From JAOUEA01 sp963790335 (GTDB taxonomy: Bacteria; Actinomycetota; UBA4738; HRBIN12), in assembly GCA_963790335.1 (NCBI GenBank), contig CAWBOB010000007.1, positions 248,001 through 312,000 on the forward strand: a stretch of 64,000 bases of DNA, given 5' to 3'. The notes under the pieces were generated by a model. It ran no database searches. It was not told the DNA's origin and saw only the letters and a program-made list of their open reading frames with translations. Shown here one piece after another: positions 1 through 8,844 of the stretch. The stretch's first letter is position 1. The number at the start of each line of letters is the position of its first letter. Both the position numbers and the translations under genes were made by a program.

Positions 1-154
1 CGAGCCCCCCCATGGTCGGGGTGGGCACCGCGTGCACGGTTCGGTCGTTCGGCCGAGCGATCGCACCGATGCTTACGGCGAAGTGCCGCACGACCGGCGT
101 CGCGACGAACGTCGTGGCGGCGCTCGCGAGGAAGACGGTCAGGTAGGAACCCAC
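1..154 (-). CDS. Polyprenyl-phosphate sugar-1-phosphate transferase (WecA/TagO-like), 5' end only
   Basis: Only the first 51 codons lie in the window. Translation from a GTG at 154 gives a hydrophobic first helix (VGSYLTVFLASAATTFVATP) and then RPNDRTVHAVPTPTMGGL, which matches the Rxx-H-xxPTPxxGG signature at the N terminus of the MraY/WecA/TagO membrane family. These enzymes move GlcNAc-1-phosphate or a related sugar phosphate onto undecaprenyl phosphate for cell-wall glycopolymers. The gene starts 3 nt after the glyA stop on the same strand. In many actinobacteria this gene lies between glyA and the ATP synthase operon, which supports the call. The exact sugar substrate cannot be told from the fragment. 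Confidence 0.75.
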   Translation of the reverse strand, partial: MGSYLTVFLASAATTFVATPVVRHFAVSIGAIARPNDRTVHAVPTPTMGGL

Positions 155-157
155 CGC

Positions 158-1441
158 TCAGGGGTAGACGGGGAAGCGCTGCATCAGGTCGCGCACCCGG
201 TCCCGAGCCTTCTCCTTCACGCCGGTGTCGTCGGCCGCCTTCAGCACGTCGGCCATGATGCTCGCGATCTCGCGCATCTCCGGTTCGTCCATGCCGAGCG
301 TCGACGGGCCGGGCGTGCCCACCCTGATGCCTGAGGGCGCGGACGGCGGATTGGGGTCGAACGGGATCTGGTTCTTGTTCAGTGCGATGCCCACCTCGTC
401 GCAGGCCGCCTCGGCTACCTTGCCGTCGATGCCGAGGGGGCGCAGGTCGGCGAGCAGCAGGTGCGAATCGGTGCCGCCCGAGACGATGCGCAACCCCTCG
501 TCGGTGAGGCCGGCCGCGAGGGCCCGCGCGTCGCGCACGGTGCGCTCGGCGTAGTCGCGGAACTCAGGGGTCGAGGCTTCCTTGAGCGCGACGGCCTTGC
601 CCGCGATGCAGTGTTCGAGCGGGCCTCCCTGCATCATCGGGAACACCGCCTTGTCGATCGCCTTGGCGTGCTCCTCGCGGCAGACGATCATGGCGCCCCG
701 CGGTCCCCGCAGCGCCTTGTGGGTGGTGAACGTGACCACGTCGGCGTGGGGAACGGGCGACGGGTAGGCCCCGCCCGCCACCAGTCCGATGAAGTGGCTC
801 GCGTCGACCCAGAGCAGCGCACCGACCTCGTCGGCGATCGAGCGGAACGCCGCGAAGTCGATCTCGCGCGGGTAGGCGGTGAAGCCCGCCAGCACGATCT
901 TCGGCCGGTGCTCCTTGGCGAGGTCGCGCACGCGATCCATGTCGAGCTGCTCGGTCTCGCGATCCACCTCGTAGCCGACGAAGTTGAACCACATGCCGCT
1001 CACGTTCACCGGCGAGCCGTGCGTGAGGTGTCCGCCGTGGGCGAGCACCATGCCGAGCACCTTCTCGTTGGGGTCGTTGGGTGTGAGGAACGCCCCGAAG
1101 ACCGCCATGTTGGCCTGGGCGCCGGCGTGCGGCTGCACGTTGGCGTGGTCGGCGCCGAACAGCTCCTTGGCACGATCGATCGCGAGCTGCTCGGTGACGT
1201 CGACGAACTCGCACCCCCCGTAGTAGCGGCGCCCTGGGTAGCCCTCGGCGTACTTGTTGTTCATGGTCGAGCCGATGGCTGCGAGCACCGCCGGGCTCGC
1301 GTAGTTCTCCGATGCGATGAGACGCAGCTGGGTGCGCTCTCGATCGAGCTCCCCCGCGATCGCGGCAGCGACCTCGGGATCGGTCTGCTTCAGCGCCTCC
1401 CAATCGGCCGCGTACTCAGGCATGTTCGATCCCCCACCCAT
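158..1441 (-). CDS. glyA: Serine hydroxymethyltransferase
   Basis: About 427 aa. A cytosolic PLP enzyme that interconverts serine plus tetrahydrofolate with glycine plus 5,10-methylene-THF, the main one-carbon source. Visible motifs are ASENYAS near the N terminus, YPGRRYYGGCEFVDV, and the PLP-lysine site TFTTHKALRGPRG. The full length fits the family (about 415-430 aa). The open frame extends upstream to 1543 over rpiB, but family alignment starts near MPEYAADW. The ATG at 1441 has GAGGGGAG 8 nt upstream inside the rpiB end. The ATG at 1423, behind GGGGGA, is an equally possible start. rpiB ends 3 nt upstream, so the two are co-transcribed. Confidence 0.97.
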   Translation of the reverse strand: MGGGSNMPEYAADWEALKQTDPEVAAAIAGELDRERTQLRLIASENYASPAVLAAIGSTMNNKYAEGYPGRRYYGGCEFVDVTEQLAIDRAKELFGADHANVQPHAGAQANMAVFGAFLTPNDPNEKVLGMVLAHGGHLTHGSPVNVSGMWFNFVGYEVDRETEQLDMDRVRDLAKEHRPKIVLAGFTAYPREIDFAAFRSIADEVGALLWVDASHFIGLVAGGAYPSPVPHADVVTFTTHKALRGPRGAMIVCREEHAKAIDKAVFPMMQGGPLEHCIAGKAVALKEASTPEFRDYAERTVRDARALAAGLTDEGLRIVSGGTDSHLLLADLRPLGIDGKVAEAACDEVGIALNKNQIPFDPNPPSAPSGIRVGTPGPSTLGMDEPEMREIASIMADVLKAADDTGVKEKARDRVRDLMQRFPVYP

Positions 1442-1443
1442 GG

Positions 1444-1890
1444 CTACAGCTCCCCTCGTTCGATCGACCCGATCTGCTCCAGCCGCCGCGCATGCCGCTC
1501 CCCGTCGAATGGGGCGCCGAGCCACACGCGTACGATCTCGCACGCGTAGGCCGAGGCGACCATCCTTCCACCCATGCTGAGCATGTTGGCGTCATTGTGC
1601 CTTCGCGAGAGCTCCGCGAGGTAGACGTCGTGGCACAGGGCCGCCCGCACCCCCGGCACCTTGTTCGCCGCGATCTGCTCGCCCTGACCCGAGCCGCCCA
1701 TCACGATGCCGCGTTCGCACGTGCCGTCCGCCACAGCGTGGGCGGCGGCGGCGATGTACAGCGGATAGTCGACAGGCTCCTCGGAATCCGTGCCGACATC
1801 GATCACCTCGTAGCCCAATGTCGCGAGGAACGCCTTCACGTCTTCCTTGAGGTGGAACCCCGCGTGGTCGCTGCCGATCGCGATGCGCAT
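1444..1890 (-). CDS. rpiB: Ribose-5-phosphate isomerase B
   Basis: About 148 aa, the normal RpiB length. Interconverts ribose-5-P and ribulose-5-P in the pentose phosphate pathway. It starts with MRIAIGSDHAGF, the phosphate-binding N terminus. The active-site loop reads GGSGQGEQIAANKVPG. This is the actinobacterial form, known from M. tuberculosis RpiB, in which the catalytic Cys of the E. coli enzyme is absent and a Glu in this loop acts as base. HNDANMLSMGGR follows. The start at 1890 is chosen because a GAGG lies 9 nt upstream and the family begins there. The longer open frame to 2046 overlaps the phosphatase gene. The gap to the upstream stop is 4 nt. Confidence 0.95.
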   Translation of the reverse strand: MRIAIGSDHAGFHLKEDVKAFLATLGYEVIDVGTDSEEPVDYPLYIAAAAHAVADGTCERGIVMGGSGQGEQIAANKVPGVRAALCHDVYLAELSRRHNDANMLSMGGRMVASAYACEIVRVWLGAPFDGERHARRLEQIGSIERGEL

Positions 1891-1894
1891 CGGC

Positions 1895-2482
1895 TCATGC
1901 CTCATGCGCGGCCGCCACCCGGTCGGCGCCGTAGAGGCCGTCGATGAGGCGGACGATCCACTCGTCGAGCTCCCAGGCGATCGCGCGATAGCTCTGCAGC
2001 GGCAGCCCGATCGGATCGGCGACATCTTCGTCGTGCGGATTGCCACCGAACCCGTCGGTGCGGGCCGCGTTGGCCGCGGCTACCCGCTCGGCGAGGCCGC
2101 CGGCGCCGGCGCGGGTCTCGGCCGGCGGCAGGGACTCCAGCAGCCGCACGAGCTCCTTCAACGTGAACGTTCGGCCTGCCACCTCGGGATCCTGCCTCAG
2201 CGCCTCCCGATGTTCCGTGCCCATCACGAGCACGAGATCGGCATCGCGGGTCATGTCGGTCGACAACCGGCGTGCACGGTGCTGCGCGATGATCACGCCC
2301 CGCTCGGCCGCCGCTTTGATCGCCTCGGGCGTCGCCTCGGCGCCCTCGACGCCCCACGTGCCGGCCGACGAGACCGCGGGCGCCGACCCTGCGAAGCGAG
2401 CGGCGAGCGCGTTGCGGATCATCCCCTCGGCGATGGGGGAACGGCAGATGTTGCCGGTGCAGACGACCAAGATGGAGGTCAT
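1895..2482 (-). CDS. Low-molecular-weight protein tyrosine phosphatase family protein
   Basis: About 195 aa. The P-loop CTGNICRSP (CX5R) lies within the first 20 residues, and DEDVADPIG near the C terminus supplies the general-acid Asp-Pro loop. Both are typical of the LMW-PTP/arsenate reductase fold. In this chromosomal position, after tsaC and before rpiB, Gram-positive genomes carry YwlE-like protein-arginine or tyrosine phosphatases. The target residue type cannot be decided here. The protein is longer than the usual 150-160 aa because of an Ala/Glu/Arg-rich insert before the DP loop. The ATG at 2482 overlaps the tsaC stop as ATGA, so translation is probably coupled. Confidence 0.88.
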   Translation of the reverse strand: MTSILVVCTGNICRSPIAEGMIRNALAARFAGSAPAVSSAGTWGVEGAEATPEAIKAAAERGVIIAQHRARRLSTDMTRDADLVLVMGTEHREALRQDPEVAGRTFTLKELVRLLESLPPAETRAGAGGLAERVAAANAARTDGFGGNPHDEDVADPIGLPLQSYRAIAWELDEWIVRLIDGLYGADRVAAAHEA

Positions 2483-3111
2483 GACGAGGGGCGCGAGTCT
2501 AGCAGTGCCTCCCTGCCCGGGAGGAACCGGGCGATCGAGCGGGGCGTCACGTCGCCCACCCGCAGCACCCGCGCAGGCCCGTGCGCCAGATCCAGCACGG
2601 TGGAGGCGGCGCCGCGAAGCGGCGCCGCCTCGCACAGGTAGACCGCCACGAGATCGCCGAACAGCGCCCGCAGGTCGTCGCAGGTCGTCGCGGGCTCCTC
2701 ACCGGATCGGTTCGCGCTCGTCACGGCGAGCGGGCCCGAGATCTCGAGCAGGGCGCGCGCGAGCCGGTGCTCGGGCAGACGCACCCCGACGGTCCGGTCG
2801 TCACCGCCCAGGCTCCAGCTCGCGCTCTCGGACGTGCGCGGCAGCACGAGCGTGAGCGCGCCCGGCCACAACGCCGCCGCGAGCGCCTCGGCCCGCTCGT
2901 CGAAGCGCGCGACCGCGCGGGCCACCGTCGTGGTCGAGACGAGGACCGGGAGGGTCAGGCCGGGGTCTCGGCGCTTCGCCCGGAAGATGCCATCGGTCGC
3001 CTGCGGCATCGCCGGGTTGGTGGCGAGCCCGTACACGGTGTCGGTCGGGAAGACGATCAGCTCCCCGTCGAGCGCCGCCCGAGCGGCGTCAGCGACCGGA
3101 TCGGTGCTCAC
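2479..3111 (-). CDS. tsaC: L-threonylcarbamoyladenylate synthase (Sua5/YrdC/TsaC)
   Basis: About 210 aa. Makes threonylcarbamoyl-AMP from Thr, bicarbonate and ATP, the first step of t6A37 tRNA modification. The YrdC domain is complete: ELIVFPTDTVYGLATNP at the start, an FRAKRRDPGLTLPVLV substrate loop, VGVRLPEH, and GPLAVTSANRSGE. The start is set at GTG 3111, which overlaps the prmC stop as GTGA. GTG 3117 is the alternative. The open frame continues to 4263, but that extension is antisense-like arginine/proline text over prmC and prfA. Order prfA-prmC-tsaC is conserved in Gram-positives. Confidence 0.93.
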   Translation of the reverse strand: MSTDPVADAARAALDGELIVFPTDTVYGLATNPAMPQATDGIFRAKRRDPGLTLPVLVSTTTVARAVARFDERAEALAAALWPGALTLVLPRTSESASWSLGGDDRTVGVRLPEHRLARALLEISGPLAVTSANRSGEEPATTCDDLRALFGDLVAVYLCEAAPLRGAASTVLDLAHGPARVLRVGDVTPRSIARFLPGREALLDSRPSS

Positions 3112-3923
3112 GGCCACCGGGCCACCACCACCCGGTCGCGGCCGATGAGATCGGGCCCCACCGATGCCACGCTCGCCCCGGCAGCGGCGGCGAGCGCCGC
3201 GATCGCGGGGCCCCGTGTCTCCTCGATCTCGACCACGACCGCTCCGGCGGGCCGCAGCACGCGGCCAGCCTGTTCGAAGAGGCGCTCGTAGACGTCGAGG
3301 CCCCCGACGAGGGCGTCGATGGGATCGGCCCGTACCTCGGGAGGCAGGGCCGCGTACGCCTCGGGCTCGATGTAGGGAGGGTTGGCGACGACGAGATCGA
3401 CGCGGCCGACGATCGTCCGGGGCAGTCCCGTCAGCATGTCGGCCTGCTGGAGCTCGATCTCCAGCCCGTTGCGCGCGGCGTTGTGGCGCGCGAGCTCGAT
3501 CGCCTCGCTCGAGCGATCCACCGCCCACACCCTCGCGTCGGGCCGTTCCTGCTTCATCGATAAGGCGATCACGCCGGCGCCGGTCCCCACGTCGACGATC
3601 ACGGGCGACGCGACGTCGCGAACCGCCTCGAGGGCGGCATCGACCACGACTTCCGTCTCGGGCCTGGGCACGAACACGCCGGGACGCACGCTCACCGACA
3701 GCGACCGGAAGCCCGTCTCCCCCGTGAGGTGCTGGGTCGGCGTGCCCCCGCAGCGCTGGCACAAGAGGCGTCCGAACGCCTTGGCCTCGGTCGCCCCCAT
3801 CACCCGGCGCCGAGCGTAGAGCCCCGCCCGGTCGGTCTCGAGGATCGAGGCCAGCAACAGCTCTGCCGTCGCGAGGGGTGCATCGACGCCGTGCCGTTCG
3901 AGGTAGCCGGCGGCGCGCCGCAC
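3108..3923 (-). CDS. prmC: Peptide chain release factor N5-glutamine methyltransferase, probable +1 frameshift at the start
   Basis: 271 aa in the visible frame. Methylates the Gln of the GGQ loop of release factors using SAM. It has the N-terminal helical domain (RRAAGYLERHGVDAPLATAE), SAM motif VIVDVGTGAGVIALSM, and catalytic VANPPYIEPEAY. In this frame it can only begin at GTG 3923. An ATG at 3942 that overlaps the prfA stop as TGATG opens MTPAQV in another frame. Removing one C near 3924 would join these as MTPAQVVRRAAGYLERHG, the usual PrmC N terminus, giving 277 aa. I infer a one-base insertion error rather than a real late start. Confidence 0.93.
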   Translation of the reverse strand: MRRAAGYLERHGVDAPLATAELLLASILETDRAGLYARRRVMGATEAKAFGRLLCQRCGGTPTQHLTGETGFRSLSVSVRPGVFVPRPETEVVVDAALEAVRDVASPVIVDVGTGAGVIALSMKQERPDARVWAVDRSSEAIELARHNAARNGLEIELQQADMLTGLPRTIVGRVDLVVANPPYIEPEAYAALPPEVRADPIDALVGGLDVYERLFEQAGRVLRPAGAVVVEIEETRGPAIAALAAAAGASVASVGPDLIGRDRVVVARWP

Positions 3924-3941
3924 GCACCTGCGCCGGCGTCA

Positions 3942-5036
<1,095 letters not shown>

Positions 5037-5093
5037 GGCACGATCATCTCAAGGCCCGCGATGGATCGGCGACGTCGCCGTGCGGCGCGGCGG

Positions 5094-5741
5094 CTATCCC
5101 TCGACGTCGCGATCGTCGTCGAGGTCGAAGTCGAGCATGCTCAAATCGGGCAGCTCGAGGCCCCCGGGCTCGGGGCGCTGCGGCCCGCCCGCAGGCACGC
5201 TGGGGACCGAGGGCGGCTCGATCGCCACTTCGAGATCGCTGGCCACCGAGAGCAGCCGCGACTGCATCTCGTGGAGCTGGCTCAGCATGGCGGCGCGCCG
5301 TTCGGCGAGGTTCGCCGCGAGGCGCTCGGACTCCTGCTGGGCGGCCAGCAACGCCTGCGACGAGCGCATGCGCGCTTCCTCGGCCCGGGCTCGCGCCTCG
5401 GCCGTGATGTGCTCGGCCTCGGTCCTCGCTTGCTCCACGATGTGGGTCGCTTCGCTGTCGGCCGTCACGAGCACGTTCGCGAACCGCTTCGACAGCTCCT
5501 CGAAGGCCTTGGAACCGGTCGCATCCTCCTCGGCGGCCCTCAGCTCGGCCTCGAGCTCGGTGACGCGACCCCGGGCATCGGCCAGTGCCCGCTCGAGCGC
5601 ATCGACGTGGCCGGAGATGAGCTGTAGGTAGCTCCGCACCTGTGACGGGTCGTAGCCTCGCCGAACCGTGGCGAACTCGCGCGTGCCGATCTGCTGGGCA
5701 CCGCCGACGACCTGGGGCTCCGCATCATCCGTCGTCCCCAT
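5094..5741 (-). CDS. DivIVA-domain coiled-coil protein
   Basis: 215 aa. Residues about 20-40 read IGTREFATVRRGYDPSQVRSYL, the F-x-x-x-x-x-GYD-xx-QVxxxL signature of the DivIVA N-terminal membrane-curvature domain. Residues 45-170 form a long Ala/Glu/Arg-rich coiled coil, and the C-terminal 40 residues are acidic and Pro-rich. DivIVA proteins mark poles or septa and guide growth in actinobacteria. This short member may be a DivIVA-like scaffold rather than Wag31 itself. An excellent ribosome site (GGAGGTGAC) lies directly before ATG 5741. It has its own 145-nt upstream gap, so a separate promoter is possible. Confidence 0.85.
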   Translation of the reverse strand: MGTTDDAEPQVVGGAQQIGTREFATVRRGYDPSQVRSYLQLISGHVDALERALADARGRVTELEAELRAAEEDATGSKAFEELSKRFANVLVTADSEATHIVEQARTEAEHITAEARARAEEARMRSSQALLAAQQESERLAANLAERRAAMLSQLHEMQSRLLSVASDLEVAIEPPSVPSVPAGGPQRPEPGGLELPDLSMLDFDLDDDRDVEG

Positions 5742-5886
5742 GTCACCTCCCGCGTGCGAGTTCGATGCGCGGGCGGCGCCGCCGACGGATGCACGCCGCG
5801 GCCGTCGCCCCGATCTCTGCGTGCATCTTGCGCACCCCGCCTCGGCGTTGCAACGACATCACGCAGCCCGGGCTCCGATCGCACCC

Positions 5887-6801
5887 TCAGCCGGCGGCGC
5901 CGGCGGCTTCCTCCTCGCGGCGCAGGACCTCGTCGAACGACGCGATCGCCACTTCGATCTGGGAACCGTCGGGCTGTTGCGTCGTGATCTTCTGCAGCCA
6001 GATGCCGGGGGCCATGAGCGCGCGCATGACGAGCGAGCCGTGGAAGCGTGCCCCCAGCCGGAGCGCCTCGTATGCGATGCCGGCGATGAGCGGGATGGCG
6101 AGGATGCGTGAGCCGATCCGCCACAGGAACCCCGGTGTGCCGAACAGCGTGAACACGAAGATCGTGATGATCATGACGATGATCAGGAAGTTCGTGCCGC
6201 ACCGCACGTGTTCCTTGGGGAAGCGATCCACCTGATCGGGCACCAGGTCGACGCCGTGCTCGTAGGCGGCGATCGTCTTGTGCTCGGCGCCGTGGTATTC
6301 GAAGACCCGGTGGATGTCCTTCGTGCGACCGATCAGCCAGAGGTAGCCGACGAAGATGAGCACGCGGAACACACCCTCGCCGATAAGCAGCGGGATGCCC
6401 TTGCCCACCCGGCCCTCCACCCAGCTGAACAGCGTCGTCGGGCCCAGGATGAAGATGCCGACGAACAGCACCATCGCCAGGGCGAGCGAGATGCCGATCT
6501 GGCGCGAGGTGAGCTGTTCCTCGTCGTCGACCGACTGGTTCGCTGCGATCATCAGGGCGCGCATGCCGATCGCGAGCGACTGCCCGAGCACGATGATGCC
6601 GCGCAGGAATGGCTTGCGCAGGAAGGGGTGCCGGTCGGCCACCGATGCGATGTCGTGCGATTCCAGGTGGATGTCGCCACCAGGTCTGCGCACGGCGACG
6701 GCCCAGTGATGGGCGCCGCGCATCATGACACCCTCGACGACCGCCTGGCCGCCGTACAGGTGTGGAGCGGGCGCGGACGAGGCCGCCGGATCGTCGGCCA
6801 C
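5887..6801 (-). CDS. DUF1385 (YqhQ-like) membrane protein
   Basis: 304 aa. It carries YGGQAVVEGVMMRG at the N terminus, EYHGAEHKTIAAYE in the centre and HVRCGTNFL before the last membrane segments, the three signature blocks of DUF1385. Four or five hydrophobic helices are visible, around residues 70-85, 103-125, 140-157, 205-225 and 235-250. The biochemical role of the family is unsettled. Position between rpmE and prfA is typical for actinobacteria and clostridia. The start is GTG 6801, 6 nt after the rpmE stop. The C-terminal tail is cytosolic and Glu/Ala-rich. Confidence 0.85.
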   Translation of the reverse strand: MADDPAASSAPAPHLYGGQAVVEGVMMRGAHHWAVAVRRPGGDIHLESHDIASVADRHPFLRKPFLRGIIVLGQSLAIGMRALMIAANQSVDDEEQLTSRQIGISLALAMVLFVGIFILGPTTLFSWVEGRVGKGIPLLIGEGVFRVLIFVGYLWLIGRTKDIHRVFEYHGAEHKTIAAYEHGVDLVPDQVDRFPKEHVRCGTNFLIIVMIITIFVFTLFGTPGFLWRIGSRILAIPLIAGIAYEALRLGARFHGSLVMRALMAPGIWLQKITTQQPDGSQIEVAIASFDEVLRREEEAAGAAG

Positions 6802-6807
6802 GCCGCG

Positions 6808-7038
6808 CTAGCTCTTCTGGGCTTCCTGCTGAGCGGCCTGCGTCTTCGCGTAGCGCCGCTGGAACCGCTCGACCCGGCCGCCCGTGTCGACCAGCTTCTG
6901 CTTGCCCGTGTAGAACGGGTGACAGTTCGAGCAGATCTCGGCCCGGATCTCGCTCACCGTCGAGCGTGTCTGGAACGTGTTCCCGCATGAACAGTGCACG
7001 TTGGCGATCTGATAGTCGGGGTGGATTCCCTGCTTCAT
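6808..7038 (-). CDS. rpmE: 50S ribosomal protein L31 (zinc-binding form)
   Basis: 76 aa starting MKQGIHPDYQIANVHCSCGN. Cys16, Cys18, Cys36 and Cys39 (HCSC and ICSNC) form the zinc site of the C+ type of L31, as in B. subtilis RpmE. HPFYTGKQKLVDTGGRVERF is the conserved core. The Cys+ form is normally used in zinc-replete cells, and a Zur-controlled paralogue, if any, is not in this window. The long open frame up to 7737 is a shadow of rho. The start follows GAGGAGA with about 10 nt spacing. It lies 77 nt downstream of rho in the same operon. Confidence 0.95.
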   Translation of the reverse strand: MKQGIHPDYQIANVHCSCGNTFQTRSTVSEIRAEICSNCHPFYTGKQKLVDTGGRVERFQRRYAKTQAAQQEAQKS

Positions 7039-7089
7039 GATGTGATCGTCTCCTCGCTCAGCGTGAGGGTACCTCGCATCCCTACCAAC

Positions 7090-7108
7090 GCCCCGGCATT
7101 CCCGGGGC
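7090..7108 (-). terminator. GC-rich hairpin between rho and rpmE
   Basis: A perfect 7-bp stem GCCCCGG / CCGGGGC with a 5-nt loop lies 8 nt downstream of the rho stop. No T-run follows, so it is not a classical intrinsic terminator. It may be a processing or attenuation hairpin. No function is shown. Confidence 0.3.
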
Positions 7109-7115
7109 CGGCTCC

Positions 7116-8840
7116 TCAGCTTCCGCTCGGCGCCTTCGCGATCTCCTTGAGGAACTGCTCGTTCGACTTCGTGGCCCTGATCTTGTCGGTGAGCAGCTCG
7201 AGCGCGGCCCCCGGCTCGAGTGCGTGGAGCACCCGGCGGAGCTTGATGACGAGAGCCAGCTCGTCGGGCGGCAAGAGCAGCTCCTCCTTGCGGGTGCCCG
7301 AGGCGTCGACGTTGATCGCTGGGAACAGGCGCTTCTCGGAGAGCTGCCGGTCGAGCCGCAGCTCCATGTTGCCCGTGCCCTTGAACTCCTCGAAGATGCC
7401 CTCGTCCATGCGGGACCCCGTCTCGACGAGCGCGCTCGCGATGATCGTGACCGAGCCGCCTTCCTCGATGTTCCTGGCGGCTCCGAAGAATCGGCGCGGG
7501 GGGTAGAGCGCCGAGGCGTCGATGCCGCCGGACAGGATTTTGCCGCTCGCCGGCATGGACAGGTTGTAGGCGCGCGCCAGCCGGGTCAGCGAGTCGAGGA
7601 TGATGACCACGTCGCCGCTGGCCTCGGCGAGACGCTTCGCACGCTCGAGCACGAGCTCGGTCACCTGGATGTGCTGATCGGTCGGCTTGTCGAAGGTCGA
7701 GTAGACGACCTCGGCGGCCGTGACCGTGCGCTGCCAATCGGTGACCTCTTCGGGACGCTCGTCGACGAGCAGCACGATCAGGTGCACCTCGGGGTTCGAC
7801 GCGATGATGCCGTTGGCGATCTGCTTCAAGATCGTGGTCTTGCCGGCCTTGGGCGGCGAGACGACCATGCCTCGCTGACCCTTACCGATCGGCGCGACCA
7901 TGTCGATGATGCGCTCGGCCACCGCCGTCGCGCCCGACTCGAGCCGGAACCGCTCGTCGGGGAACAGCGGCGTCAGCTTGTCGAAGGACCTGCGTTCCTT
8001 CGCCGACTCCGGATCGGTGCCGTTGACGGTCTCCACATCGAGCAGCGCCAGGTACTTCTCGTTGTCGCGCGGGCGCCGCGCCTTGCCCGAGACGACGTCG
8101 CCCTTGCGCAGGGATGCCTTGCGGACCTGCGACACCGACACATAGATGTCGTCGGATCCAGGCGCGTACCCGGAGGTGCGCAGGAACCCGTAGCCATCGG
8201 GCAGCAGATCCAGGATGCCCGTGTGCGTCGGCGCGTTGGCCATCTCCTCCGCGCGCTCCTGCTCCTCGCGCAGCCGGCGCTCCTCGCGCATGCGACGGCG
8301 CTCTTCTCGGGAAGGCCGCTGCCGGCGTTCCTGACCCTGACCCTGATTGCGGTCGCCCTGGCGGTCCCGATCGGGGGCGCGCCCTTGCTGGTTGCGGTCG
8401 CGCTCCTGAGGTCCGTTGCCCTGTCCCCGGCCACCGTTGCGGCCGCCCCCCTGACCCCGATCGCCCTGGCCACGACCGTCTTGGCCACGATCGTCCTGGC
8501 CGCGGTCGCCTTGGTCGCGATCGCCCGTGGGGCGACCACCGCCCGCCTCTCGCTCGCGGGTGTCGTCGGCGCGCGGACTCGCGTCGTCTCGGGCCCCGCT
8601 CGACCGCTCGCCTTTCGGCTCGGCGTCGTCGGTGCGCTCGTCGATCGCGACGGCGGCGGGCTTCGACGCCGTGGGTGACGAACTCTCACCCGCGCCGTTG
8701 CCTCCGCTGTTCACGATGGCGTCGATCAGTCCGGACTTGCGCAGGCGCTGTGTGCCCTCGATGCCCATCTCCTGGGCGATGCGCTGCAGCTCGGGGATGA
8801 GCTTCTGCTCGAGGGCGCTGCGATCGGTCGTGGTCTCCAT
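7116..8840 (-). CDS. rho: Transcription termination factor Rho with Arg/Gly/Asp/Gln-rich insert
   Basis: 574 aa. An RNA-dependent hexameric helicase that releases RNA polymerase. Order: N-terminal Rho_N helices (about 1-45), a long low-complexity insert (about 50-205) made of DRGQ/GDRGQ repeats and charged helix, the cold-shock RNA-binding domain (GILDLLPDGYGFLR), then the ATPase core. The Walker A is SPPKAGKTTILK, Walker B is DVVIILDSLTRLARAYN, and the Q/R-loop region GGIDASALYPPRRFFGAARN is intact. Actinobacterial Rho proteins commonly carry such an insert. ATG 8840 follows GGGAGAGG located in the end of tal, 4 nt after its stop. Confidence 0.97.
   Translation of the reverse strand: METTTDRSALEQKLIPELQRIAQEMGIEGTQRLRKSGLIDAIVNSGGNGAGESSSPTASKPAAVAIDERTDDAEPKGERSSGARDDASPRADDTREREAGGGRPTGDRDQGDRGQDDRGQDGRGQGDRGQGGGRNGGRGQGNGPQERDRNQQGRAPDRDRQGDRNQGQGQERRQRPSREERRRMREERRLREEQERAEEMANAPTHTGILDLLPDGYGFLRTSGYAPGSDDIYVSVSQVRKASLRKGDVVSGKARRPRDNEKYLALLDVETVNGTDPESAKERRSFDKLTPLFPDERFRLESGATAVAERIIDMVAPIGKGQRGMVVSPPKAGKTTILKQIANGIIASNPEVHLIVLLVDERPEEVTDWQRTVTAAEVVYSTFDKPTDQHIQVTELVLERAKRLAEASGDVVIILDSLTRLARAYNLSMPASGKILSGGIDASALYPPRRFFGAARNIEEGGSVTIIASALVETGSRMDEGIFEEFKGTGNMELRLDRQLSEKRLFPAINVDASGTRKEELLLPPDELALVIKLRRVLHALEPGAALELLTDKIRATKSNEQFLKEIAKAPSGS
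8449..8523. repeat. Five degenerate 15-nt tandem repeats inside rho
   Basis: Five consecutive 15-nt units (8449, 8464, 8479, 8494, 8509) of the form YCYTGGCCRCGRTCG encode five copies of a G/D-D/G-RGQ-type pentapeptide on the minus strand. They form the core of the low-complexity insert of Rho. More diverged copies flank them on both sides. Copy number could vary between strains. Confidence 0.75.
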
Positions 8841-8844
8841 GAGG

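Noticed and set aside
5743..5859. 38-codon minus-strand ORF ending at the DivIVA ribosome site
   Set aside because: It has no well-placed ribosome site, is arginine-rich like random frames in this DNA, and has no recognisable family.
7090..7108. Hairpin as a true intrinsic terminator after rho
   Set aside because: No T-run follows and rpmE downstream belongs to the same conserved operon. It is kept only as a weak hairpin feature.
8449..8523. Tandem repeats as a possible CRISPR array
   Set aside because: Units are contiguous, 15 nt, in frame and encode a repeated peptide of Rho. There are no spacers.
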